This document shows, piece after piece, positions 38,647 to 45,473 of a stretch of 45,473 bases of DNA. The position numbers and the translations under genes are program-made. The DNA comes from Clostridia bacterium (GTDB lineage Bacteria > Bacillota > Clostridia > Oscillospirales > CAG-272). The notes under the pieces were generated by a model. It saw only the letters and a list, made by a program, of their open reading frames with translations, was not told the origin of the DNA and made no database searches. The DNA lies in the NCBI GenBank assembly GCA_017508425.1, contig JAFVYZ010000033.1, forward strand, positions 1-45,473, in the 5' to 3' direction. Every line of letters begins with the position of its first letter. The stretch's first letter is position 1.

Positions 38647-40355
38647 ACGGCCTGTGCTCCTTCGGCCTCATTTCGAATACGCCGAGCTCCCCTTTCCGCT
38701 TGCACCGCCAAGGGAGTTTCGGCCTTAAAGGTCCCTTTAGATGTCCCCGCTTCCAATCCCTTTCCCTCACGTACCCATTCTGAAATTTGTCCGCGCAGGC
38801 GTTCGACCCCCGGGAAATCCATTGCATCCAGCAAAACCTGTGCCGAGCGCGCATTGGCGGGATCGAATACGCCAAGCGAATACAGGCTTGTAAGCATTTC
38901 ATTGTAGGAATACTGCGTATAGGGGTTCTTTTTTCGTGCCTGCACATCGATGTCGAAAACAGGGCGTCGGGTCAAGAGGAGCCCTGCCTCGGTTTGACCG
39001 ACCGTGCGCTCCTTAATGTGCTCGTTGCACCACGAAAGATAACGGTGTCCATCATTCTTTCCAACAATGCGGAAGCACCGCACTTCACTGTAAAACTGAC
39101 GCACGCACTCCACGATCAAGCGTGCGACCTCCACAAATGCGCGGTAGGATGCACCGATGATGTCACGCATGCTCTTGTTGCCCGCCTCCTGAAGCGCGGC
39201 GATCGCGGCGGCCGCCGTTACCCCACTCTCGGTAGAGCCCTGCAGCATATCGCGGTTGGCCACGGTTTCCTTGAGCTCATTGACCTTGGCACGCTTGAGC
39301 TCCAGCCACAAGGGATCCAGCGCCGCGACCTCGATGGGACGAAGACGCTCCTCGTCGGGATCGCCCTCCACCGACACGATGCGGCGGGTAAGATCACAAA
39401 ACTCCTCCTCGTTGACGCCCGTGCTCCGTTTGGAAAAATAACGCACACGGGTGGCCCAATCCATGTACTCAAGAAGATTGCGGTCCATACGATCGATGTA
39501 CCCTTGCGGATCGCGCCCCACGGCAATGATGCCAAAGCCCAGTGTGGTTCCGGCAATGGGATAAAGCACATCCAGCACGAACGGGTATTTGCCGTGCTCG
39601 TACCAGCCACCGGGGTATGTCCCTTCGTTTTCGGTCGAAAACAACACCGTATCCCCGGCAAATTTACAATAGTGCAATACCTCGCGCCCACCGGAAGTGC
39701 GCTTTTTATAGTACCAATCGACCACGGCAACCGTTTCCTCACCGCCCCTTTGGCAAAACAGGCTTGAGAGCCCCTCGCATCCCGCCCCATCGAAACGGGA
39801 ATAACGGGTACGCAGATCCTGCGCGTCCACCTCCTCCACAAAATAAACCGATCTTGAATCCTGCAAGGAGCGAACACCAAGATCCCAATAGAGCCCCTCA
39901 AGGTCCACGCGGCGCACGTCCACGTCGCCAAGCCCGTTTTCAAGAGACGTATTCCAAAACACGCCCCACGCGCACACGCCATGCTTTAATTTGTACCACA
40001 TATTGTCGGAATAGGCCCCTTCAAACCCCGAACGGTCGAGGATCACGGGCAAGATCGCCGACAGCGCCCTTGCATCCTCCTCGTCGCTCTCCTCGCGCGG
40101 CAAGCACGCGGCTATAGGAATGTTTTCCATCAGATCCGCATGCTTTTGCATCAGGGCATTAAAAAGCCACCCTGACGTGGGGGCAATGACCTCACCCTCA
40201 CTGTTTCGACGCGCGTTGGGTGTCACACGCAAGCGATACCAATCCTCCTCCTCCCGCACACGTGCCAAAAAGCCCTCTCTTGCGCGGCGAAAGGCCATCA
40301 ATTCCTCGGTCGCGGCACGAAGCTGTACCTTCCCGATCACATTTTTCTTTCTCAT
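38643..40355 (-). CDS. Portal protein (P22-like)
   Basis: A 570-residue protein encoding the dodecameric DNA-entry vertex. SGWLFNALMQKHADLMENIP and YSDNMWYKLKHGVCAWGVFWN are typical of podovirus-type portals, as is YLSWCNEHIKERTVGQTEAG later. The C-terminal domain is rich in helices. ATG 40355 follows AAAGGAG; upstream in-frame codons overlap terL. It sits between terL and prp as expected. Confidence 0.85.
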   Translation of the reverse strand: MRKKNVIGKVQLRAATEELMAFRRAREGFLARVREEEDWYRLRVTPNARRNSEGEVIAPTSGWLFNALMQKHADLMENIPIAACLPREESDEEDARALSAILPVILDRSGFEGAYSDNMWYKLKHGVCAWGVFWNTSLENGLGDVDVRRVDLEGLYWDLGVRSLQDSRSVYFVEEVDAQDLRTRYSRFDGAGCEGLSSLFCQRGGEETVAVVDWYYKKRTSGGREVLHYCKFAGDTVLFSTENEGTYPGGWYEHGKYPFVLDVLYPIAGTTLGFGIIAVGRDPQGYIDRMDRNLLEYMDWATRVRYFSKRSTGVNEEEFCDLTRRIVSVEGDPDEERLRPIEVAALDPLWLELKRAKVNELKETVANRDMLQGSTESGVTAAAAIAALQEAGNKSMRDIIGASYRAFVEVARLIVECVRQFYSEVRCFRIVGKNDGHRYLSWCNEHIKERTVGQTEAGLLLTRRPVFDIDVQARKKNPYTQYSYNEMLTSLYSLGVFDPANARSAQVLLDAMDFPGVERLRGQISEWVREGKGLEAGTSKGTFKAETPLAVQAERGARRIRNEAEGAQAV

Positions 40356-40368
40356 TTTTTCTCCTTTC

Positions 40369-41778
40369 TTATGGCCGCGTTTCACTGCGGCGCACATAAC
40401 GAACGATCTCACGATCCAACGGATCGAGCATTTTTACCGTACACGTGTCGCATTTTTTGGTCGGCGACATCGGCACTAACATACAAAGATATCTCGTTTC
40501 ATCGGCAATATGATCCTCCATATCGCTATCCACGTCCTCGGCGTGCGTCCGACTGTATTGCAAAATGGGAACCGTGCGCACAAATTCACGGCAGGTGCTG
40601 AACACGTAAAGCATCGGCACCCCCCTTTCGTCAAAGGCAAGCCGATTGTGCAGCTGCATCCACCCCGCCACGCGCCGGTTATCGCCACGCTCGAAATATA
40701 CACCGAGTCGCTCCGCGGTCGCGGCGATCGCCTCACCGCGCGAGGCATCCCAAATGGCGGGATCGGCCACTCCCGTAACGGTTTTCCCCGCAAGCCACGG
40801 ATGCTCTCGCTCGATCCGTGCGATCTCACGGAAGATCTCCTCCGGGGTCATCTTCACCCCGACGTTGGCCTCATCCTTCACGCATCCGTAAAATTCAAGA
40901 ATGCGATACAAGCGCCCATCCGAATCCTTGGTCCACCATCCTACCGAAAAGGGCTTGGCGTACCCGAAGTCAAAGGAGCGGTATATGGGCCAACTCTCCG
41001 GGGGAATAAAGGGATCAATGACGTGCGTATAAAGTCGGTCGGCATAGTGTGAGGCGTCATTCCGAAATTCCTCAAAGACCTGCCCCTCATACACGTTCCA
41101 ATCCCCCTCAAGATGTGCCCTTCGCTTGTGAGCGGGCAAGGCTTCAAGCCGTCTTACGTATTCGGGATCGGCCTGCATCAGTGCGCGGTTGTCATACACC
41201 ACGGCAGGGATAAATACATAATCCTCGGGGCGCTCACATCCCTCAAAGCGACGGTCGATAAAGAGCCGCTTGATGTAGGCGTGCCCAACGCCCCCGGGAT
41301 TGCAGGTGTAATACACCCTCGGGCGAAAATAACCCTTGGTCGTACGAAGCGCCGTACAAATAAACACGATCCATTCTTCTTTAAAATGCGTGGCCTCCTC
41401 AAATCCAATGACGTCGTATTCAGCTCCTTGATATTGCAATACGTCGCTGTCGGTATCGCAATACCCCAGCACCAGGCGCGAGCCGTTCGGGAAAATAAAG
41501 GCACGCTCATCCTTTTTAAAGGTAGCAAAGCCAAGGAGCTCCGCTTGAAGAGGCAAAACGTGATTTTCACGCAGCTCCTGCAAGCTGCGCCGCAAAAGCA
41601 AAAGCCGCAGCTGCGGATAGCGCATGGCAAGCATTACCATTTTGCGGCGCATCGCCCAGGATTTTCCGCCGCCGCGCGCACCGCCATAAGCGGTATGACG
41701 CGCCTTGGAGCGAAAGAATTCCTGCTGGCGTTTGTTGGGAACCTCACGGCGCAAGCGGGAAAAGATCAACGGCTCCAT
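40369..41778 (-). CDS. Terminase large subunit
   Basis: A 469-residue DNA-packaging motor. Walker A is GGARGGGKS (32-40), with a conserved R in LLLLRRSLQELRENH. Walker B is YDVIGFEEATH (about 120). The C-terminal nuclease has IYRSFDFGYAKPF, TGVADPAIWD and VDSDMEDHIADETRY. All key residues look intact. ATG at 41778 overlaps the TerS-like gene by 13 bases. Confidence 0.92.
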   Translation of the reverse strand: MEPLIFSRLRREVPNKRQQEFFRSKARHTAYGGARGGGKSWAMRRKMVMLAMRYPQLRLLLLRRSLQELRENHVLPLQAELLGFATFKKDERAFIFPNGSRLVLGYCDTDSDVLQYQGAEYDVIGFEEATHFKEEWIVFICTALRTTKGYFRPRVYYTCNPGGVGHAYIKRLFIDRRFEGCERPEDYVFIPAVVYDNRALMQADPEYVRRLEALPAHKRRAHLEGDWNVYEGQVFEEFRNDASHYADRLYTHVIDPFIPPESWPIYRSFDFGYAKPFSVGWWTKDSDGRLYRILEFYGCVKDEANVGVKMTPEEIFREIARIEREHPWLAGKTVTGVADPAIWDASRGEAIAATAERLGVYFERGDNRRVAGWMQLHNRLAFDERGVPMLYVFSTCREFVRTVPILQYSRTHAEDVDSDMEDHIADETRYLCMLVPMSPTKKCDTCTVKMLDPLDREIVRYVRRSETRP

Positions 41779-41993
41779 TCTTCCAGCACCCCCTCAAAAA
41801 CGATCGAGCCGCCCCCGCTTGTCCCTCCCTCGAGGGCGTTTTTTCCACTGATACGGTCAAGGATGCTTTCCGCCGCCTTCAGGCGTAATTCGGGCTTTAC
41901 CTCTTTATCCTCCATCAAGGACACGATAACCTCGACCGCCGCGGCCCCCGAGCCAAGCAATAAGTCTCTGGCATCCCCCGTTCCCATCGGCAT
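41766..41993 (-). CDS. Small terminase-like protein
   Basis: A 75-residue protein directly before terL. The middle LKAAESILDRISGKNALEGG is a helical motif common in short phage packaging proteins. Position and overlap suggest a small-subunit role, but it is shorter than most TerS proteins and lacks a clear HTH. ATG follows GGAGGG. Confidence 0.5.
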   Translation of the reverse strand: MPMGTGDARDLLLGSGAAAVEVIVSLMEDKEVKPELRLKAAESILDRISGKNALEGGTSGGGSIVFEGVLEEWSR

Positions 41994-42005
41994 AAAACGC
42001 CCTCC

Positions 42006-42329
42006 TTACTCCTGCTCGCGGTAAAAACAGAGGCGGTACTCCTTTTCTTCACCGCTGGATTCTACCGCATAGGTGCCGAGCGCCTCACGCAGCGCCGCCT
42101 TGTCCACGAAAACGGTGTAGGTACCGTCCCCGGTCTCGGAGCGAATGCCCCGACAGGCCTCTTGATCCCCCGCCAAAGCCAGCGAAAGCAGGGCCGTGAA
42201 CGCCGAGGCAAGACGCACACTCTCTTGCCACCCCTTCACATCCTCACGCAGCGCCTTGATCTCTTTGGCACGCGAGGCAAGAAGGCGGTCTTTGGGGTCC
42301 TTCATTGACGTTTCATTTTCCTTTTTCAT
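42006..42329 (-). CDS. Unknown island protein
   Basis: A 107-residue protein with a charged helical N-terminus (AKEIKALREDVKGWQESVRLA) and a C-terminal part with GTYTVFVDKAALREAL. I do not recognise it. ATG overlaps the previous stop as ATGA; an internal ATG at 42305 is an alternative start. Confidence 0.55.
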   Translation of the reverse strand: MKKENETSMKDPKDRLLASRAKEIKALREDVKGWQESVRLASAFTALLSLALAGDQEACRGIRSETGDGTYTVFVDKAALREALGTYAVESSGEEKEYRLCFYREQE

Positions 42330-42523
42330 TGATAACTCCTTTCATAATATCCGTCAAGCGCACATTTAAAGGGGCAACGCTTGTAATCAGTCGGGTGGGC
42401 ACAGTAGGCATAGACGATATCACGTCTTGCCCCCTTATCGGGAAAGCGAAGCTCCCCACACTCACAATAAGTAACACCCGCCTTTTCGTAGCGAAAGTAC
42501 GGGCACATTCCGGCCAGCGGCAT
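42326..42523 (-). CDS. Small Cys-rich protein, first gene of the island operon
   Basis: A 65-residue protein with a zinc-ribbon-like set of cysteines: MCPYFRYEK, YCECGELRFPD, YCAHP and RCPFKCALDGYYER. Such small proteins occur near phage packaging genes; the role is unknown. ATG follows AGGAGG at eight bases. Another frame over the same stretch has no ribosome site. Confidence 0.65.
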   Translation of the reverse strand: MPLAGMCPYFRYEKAGVTYCECGELRFPDKGARRDIVYAYCAHPTDYKRCPFKCALDGYYERSYQ

Positions 42524-42549
42524 TTTAACAACCTCCTAATTCATCTTAA

Positions 42550-42748
42550 TTTTGGAACGGTCAAAGGAAAAACGCTGTCCCAATTTTGGTACGAAATTGA
42601 TGTAATTATTTCAATTTTCGCACAATCGTCCTCGTTTTTCTTTTTTGTCGTTCTATTTTTGGAACGACTTAAGCATACACCATCCCGTCGCATTTGTCAA
42701 GAACCGCAAAATGAACAAATTGTAAATTCGTATCATTTTTGGAACGAC
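42550..42748. promoter_or_regulatory. Four repressor-operator candidates (TTTTGGAACGAC)
   Basis: Copies at 42550-42562 (TTTTGGAACGGTC), 42584-42594 (TTTTGGTACGA), 42656-42668 and 42736-42748 (both TTTTTGGAACGAC). The third forms an inverted repeat GTCGTTC-N8-GAACGAC (42647-42668). The third lies at the start of the minus promoter and the fourth next to the -35 of the plus promoter, so one repressor could control both. Confidence 0.75.
42672..42700 (-). promoter_or_regulatory. Promoter of the capsid/packaging operon
   Basis: Minus strand TTGACA (42700-42695), 17-base spacer, TATGCT (42677-42672). The operator 42647-42668 covers the expected start. Confidence 0.75.
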
Positions 42749-42751
42749 CAC

Positions 42752-42781
42752 TTGACAAGTCGCGCATCATCTTGTTACAAT
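42752..42781 (+). promoter_or_regulatory. Promoter of repressor operon
   Basis: TTGACA (42752-42757), 18-base spacer, TACAAT (42776-42781). A small GGGTGC/GCACCC hairpin (42797-42810) follows in the leader. Confidence 0.8.
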
Positions 42782-42830
42782 AAATATGATAAAAAAGGGT
42801 GCCTGCACCCGTAAAAGAAAGGCAGTAATT

Positions 42831-43142
42831 ATGACTGTATCCGAGCGTATACGAAATCAAATGACCCTGCTCAACCTTTCCTACGGTGAGCTTTCGGCCA
42901 AAACGGGACTGACCAAGTCTGCCATCCACCGTTATGCCACAGGGCACACCGACAAGATCCCGACCGAGGCCCTTGAAAAGCTCGCACTGGCCCTTGGTGT
43001 GACCCCCGCATTTCTTACGGGCTGGGAGCAAGGGCACCCGCACACACTTGCCGCACACTTTGAAGGTGAAGAATTTTCCGAGGAGGAGTTAAAGGAAATT
43101 GCCGATTTCGTGCGCTTTGTCAAATCCAAGAGAATGCGCTGA
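42831..43142 (+). CDS. XRE/cI-like repressor
   Basis: A 103-residue DNA-binding protein. The N-terminal helix-turn-helix covers about residues 5-60 (LSYGELSAKTGLTKSAIHRYATG). The C-terminal part is acidic and helical (EEFSEEELKEIADFVRFVKS). It lacks a LexA-type peptidase domain, which fits cleavage by a separate ImmA-like peptidase, the next gene. ATG 42831 follows AAAGG. It probably represses the island operon through the TTTTGGAACGAC sites. Confidence 0.85.
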   Translation: MTVSERIRNQMTLLNLSYGELSAKTGLTKSAIHRYATGHTDKIPTEALEKLALALGVTPAFLTGWEQGHPHTLAAHFEGEEFSEEELKEIADFVRFVKSKRMR

Positions 43143-43153
43143 AAGGAGGCCCT

Positions 43154-43672
43154 ATGTACGAGAAGCTGCTTGACGAGGCCAATGAAAACGGGCTCACCGT
43201 CATTGAAAAATATCCCTTTTTATCCCCTCGCATCCGCGGGCTTTGTTGTGATGACACCATTGCCATCAGCGCACAGATCGACACTGAGGCCGAGCGGACC
43301 GTGGTGCTTTGCGAGGAGCTTACACACGCGCTCCACTCCTACGGCGACATCTTGAACGACCCCCGTATGGAGCACCGCACGCGCCAACAAATATTTGACC
43401 GTTTGATCGGCGTTCCAAGGCTGCTTGAAGCCGCCTTGAGCGGTTGTAAGGGCCCTTGGGAATTTGCCGAATATTTCAGCGTTCCCGAGGATTTTTTCCT
43501 CGCCGCGATGACCAATTACCGCGAACGTTACGGCACGATGACCAAGCTAAAAACCGAAAAGGGCGAATTTATCCTGTCCTTTGATCCCACCTTCCGTGTG
43601 CGCCGCGTCGTATCGACGAGAGGAAAGGAAGGCACCCGAAAACGAATGGTCCGAAAGGAAAACGCCGTATGA
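43154..43672 (+). CDS. ImmA/IrrE-like metallopeptidase
   Basis: A 172-residue protein. The zinc motif appears as [14 protein letters not shown] (EExxH form seen in many ImmA proteins), and [13 protein letters not shown] is a further conserved block. Such peptidases cleave the cognate repressor to induce ICEBs1 or prophages. The basic C-terminus ([15 protein letters not shown]) is unusual. ATG follows GGAGG, 11 bases after the repressor stop, and its stop overlaps the glpK start as ATGA. Confidence 0.82.
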   Translation: MYEKLLDEANENGLTVIEKYPFLSPRIRGLCCDDTIAISAQIDTEAERTVVLCEELTHALHSYGDILNDPRMEHRTRQQIFDRLIGVPRLLEAALSGCKGPWEFAEYFSVPEDFFLAAMTNYRERYGTMTKLKTEKGEFILSFDPTFRVRRVVSTRGKEGTRKRMVRKENAV

Positions 43673-45155
43673 AACAATACTTGATGGCACTGGACCAAGG
43701 CACGACCAGCTCGCGCACTGTGATCTTTGACCGCGAGGGACGCGTTGTTGCCAAGGCCTCGCGCGAATTTACGCAATACTTCCCGAATGGGGATGGGTCG
43801 AGCACGACGCCAATGAAATTTTTGAAAGCCAACTAAAAACCGCAAGGCAAGCCCTTGCGATGGCTGAGTTATCCCCTGCCGACATTGCCGCCATTGGCAT
43901 TACCAACCAACGCGAAACGACGGTGGTATGGGAAAAGGAAACCGGCGAGCCCATTTGCCCTGCCATCGTGTGGCAATGCCGCCGCACTGAGGATTTTTGT
44001 GCCGAATTAAAGCAAAACGGAAAGGATGCTTTGATCCGCGAAAAAACAGGCCTCACCCCCGACCCCTACTTTTCCGCAACAAAGCTCCGTTGGATCCTTC
44101 AAAATGTGGAGGGTGCCGAGGAACGCGCAAAAAAGGGCGAGCTGCTTTTCGGCACCGTGGATTCCTTTTTGATCTACAAATTAACGGGTGGGCGCGTGCA
44201 TGCCACCGACCCCTCCAATGCCGCAAGAACGATGCTTTTTAACATCCACACCCTGGAATGGGATGAGGAGCTCCTCACGCTCTTCGGCGTACCGCGCGCA
44301 ATGCTTCCCGAGGTGCGTCCCACCGTGAGTGTATTTGGCACTACCGACGAGTCGCTCCTCGGTGCTCAAATACCGATTGCGGGTGTTGCGGGCGATCAGC
44401 AGGCCGCCCTTTTTGGGCAGTGCTGCTTTGAGGCCGGCGACGTTAAAAACACCTACGGCACGGGTGGCTTTTTGTTGATGAACACCGGCACCACGCCGGT
44501 AACCTCCCAAAACGGCATGCTCACCACCATTGGATGGGAAATGAACGGAAAAATCACCTACGTGCTGGAGGGCTCCGTCTTTATTTGCGGCGCCGTCATT
44601 CAATGGCTGCGCGACGGACTGGGGATCCTTTCCTCCGCCGCCGAAAGCGAGGCGTTGGCCGCGAGTGTGCCCGACAGTGGCGGCGTGACCTTTGTGCCGG
44701 CCTTTGTCGGACTCGGAACCCCTTATTGGGATGCCGCAGCGCGCGGTACCGTTTGCGGCATCACACGCGGTACCACGCGTGCGCACCTGGTTCGCGCGGC
44801 ACTCGACGCCATTGCCCTGCAAACCGTAGATGTGATTGACGCCATGCGCCGTGATACGGGCCTTCCGGTACCGATCCTTCGCGTGGACGGGGGCGCCTCG
44901 GCCAACAACTTACTGATGCAAACGCAAAGTGATCTTTCGGCGCTTCCTATTGCGCGTCCCTGCCACATTGAAACGACCGCCTGGGGCGCGGCCGCTATGG
45001 CAGGCCTTTCGGTCGGTGTTTACCAAAATACCGATGATCTCACAGCGCTGACCAAAACCGCCAATATCTTTGAACCCAAATTAAGCGAAGGCGAGCGACA
45101 ACAGCAGCTTGCACGATGGCACCGCGCCATCGAAAGCGCCAAAGCCTTTACATAA
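43669..45155 (+). pseudogene. glpK: Glycerol kinase, frameshifted near 43783
   Basis: Glycerol kinase phosphorylates glycerol to glycerol 3-phosphate. The N-terminus [21 protein letters not shown] is in one frame; after REFTQYFP the reading jumps. Adding one C in CCC (43782-43784) restores [16 protein letters not shown] and the rest to 45155, giving about 495 residues, the normal length. Downstream motifs are intact: ITNQRETTVVWE, TDPSNAARTMLFN and FVPAFVGLGTPYWD. As written, the long downstream frame would start at ATG 43860. The start overlaps the ImmA-like gene by ATGA. A sequencing or assembly error is possible. Confidence 0.85.
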
Positions 45156-45158
45156 CAA

Positions 45159-45216
45159 AAAAACCGACCCACGCAGTTTCTCATAAGGATATTAACTGCG
45201 TAAGGCTCGGCTCGGT
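45159..45216 (-). terminator. Structured terminator, minus direction
   Basis: Outer ACCGA/TCGGT (45163-45167 with 45212-45216) and inner ACGCAGTT/AACTGCGT (45171-45201) are followed on the minus strand by TTTTTTT. It would end transcription coming from the right of the window. A gene-free stretch follows to the window end. Confidence 0.6.
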
Positions 45217-45220
45217 ATGT

Positions 45221-45248
45221 AGGACGGACAGTTTCGGCTGTCCGTCCT
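45221..45248 (+). terminator. Hairpin after glpK
   Basis: AGGACGGACAG-TTTCGG-CTGTCCGTCCT, a perfect 11-bp stem, followed by ATTTCGCTTT. A probable terminator for the repressor-glpK unit, though the T-run is weak. Confidence 0.6.
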
Positions 45249-45433
45249 ATTTCGCTTTGTGAGGTTAGGCAACTTCTTCGTGAGGGGCTTTATTCTAACA
45301 CAAGATTTTCACTTTATCAATACCTTTTTGAATAATTTTTTCGCTTTTTGGAAATAATTTTTAGTTTGGCACAATCGGTCTAAAACACCGTTAGTTCGCT
45401 TCCCGAATTGCCACGAATTTTTGAAGGCATAAG

Positions 45434-45469
45434 TAAAGCCCTCGCCGAACATTCAAGCGAAGGCTTTTT
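45434..45469 (+). terminator. Terminator-like hairpin at window end
   Basis: AAAGCCCTCGC and GCGAAGGCTTT form a stem with a loop of about 11 bases, followed by TTTTA. The 45250-45430 stretch holds no gene that I can see. Confidence 0.5.
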
Positions 45470-45473
45470 ATAT

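Larger units (their letters stand above)
34366..43672. mobile_element. Compact phage-derived island: switch, packaging and capsid genes, no tail or integrase
   Basis: About 9.3 kb. A divergent repressor/ImmA-like pair (+) faces a single minus-strand transcription unit of twelve genes that overlap or lie close together and end at one terminator. Recognised roles: TerS-like, TerL, portal, Prp protease, scaffold, major capsid, connector-like, holin-like. Missing: integrase, recombinase, replication, tail tape-measure, tail fibre and endolysin. The flanks are spoVAD and glpK. No direct-repeat attachment sites were found by eye. It may be a capsid-forming satellite, a deleted prophage or a domesticated capsid module. 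Confidence 0.75.

Noticed and set aside
42313-42531. An alternative 72-residue frame over the first island gene
   Set aside because: The frame at 42326-42523 has AGGAGG at proper spacing, a Cys pattern and an ATGA link to the next gene.
42831-43672. Repressor plus peptidase read as a toxin-antitoxin pair
   Set aside because: The EExxH motif and the operators between divergent promoters fit a lysogeny switch better; no toxin fold is seen.
34366-43672. Recoding of TGA as tryptophan in the island
   Set aside because: TGA is used as a stop in many ATGA overlaps in the same operon, so the single internal TGA is more likely a mutation or local readthrough.

Overview
The window looks like a chromosome segment from a spore-forming, Gram-positive gut-type Clostridia (Firmicutes), probably an uncultured lineage. 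The evidence is sporulation genes (spoIIR, spoVAD, spoVAE-like, a SpoIVFB-like M50 protease), strong AGGAG ribosome sites, consensus sigma-A promoters, ECF-type vitamin transporters with riboswitches, and a D-galacturonate pathway. No species can be named from sequence alone.

Layout. 1-5.4 kb: tRNA-Thr, gpsA (+), then a minus-strand folate/queuosine operon folT-folC-queT behind a consensus promoter and a THF riboswitch, with a possible preQ1 element before queT; then an alpha/beta esterase (+) and long-form hpf (-). 5.5-10.5 kb: an HD-domain protein coupled to a membrane protein (-), and hisS, a DJ-1 protein, 5-formyl-THF cyclo-ligase and a CPBP protease (+). 10.5-13.8 kb: spoIIR, and dxs followed by a divergent ThyX-like gene (-). 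13.9-19.1 kb: uxaB-uxaA-esterase-uxaC operon turning D-galacturonate into 2-keto-3-deoxygluconate (-). 19.1-25.5 kb: an AT-richer accessory block with a P-loop-like orphan and a giant repeat-rich BspA-like surface lipoprotein split by one in-frame stop, preceded by a highly structured leader RNA with its own promoter and terminator. 25.5-28.5 kb: palindrome cluster, tRNA-Leu(AAG), a ComEC-like hydrolase with gluQ, and a SpoIVFB-like protease. 28.6-32.7 kb: potABCD polyamine importer. 32.9-34.3 kb: spoVAD-spoVAE behind a sigma-G-like promoter.

34.4-43.7 kb is the most unusual part: a compact phage-derived island. It holds a repressor and an ImmA-like peptidase on one strand and, divergently, small early genes, a TerS-like protein, TerL, portal, a Prp-like cysteine protease, scaffold, an N4-gp56-type capsid protein, two connector-like proteins and a holin-like protein. 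It has no recognisable integrase, replication, tail or lysin gene. The control region carries two divergent promoters and four copies of a TTTTGGAACGAC-type motif placed as operators. Scaffold and capsid proteins start with matching leaders (FDLTLFG and FDLHRFG) like the ribosomal protein L27 leader that Prp cuts. A capsid-forming satellite, a decayed prophage or a domesticated particle-forming module are the main readings.

43.7-45.5 kb: glpK overlaps the ImmA-like gene by ATGA, so it seems to lie in the repressor operon, and it carries a one-base deletion. Three genes are broken by single changes (surface lipoprotein, holin-like gene, glpK), which suggests ongoing decay or consensus errors; reads would tell.
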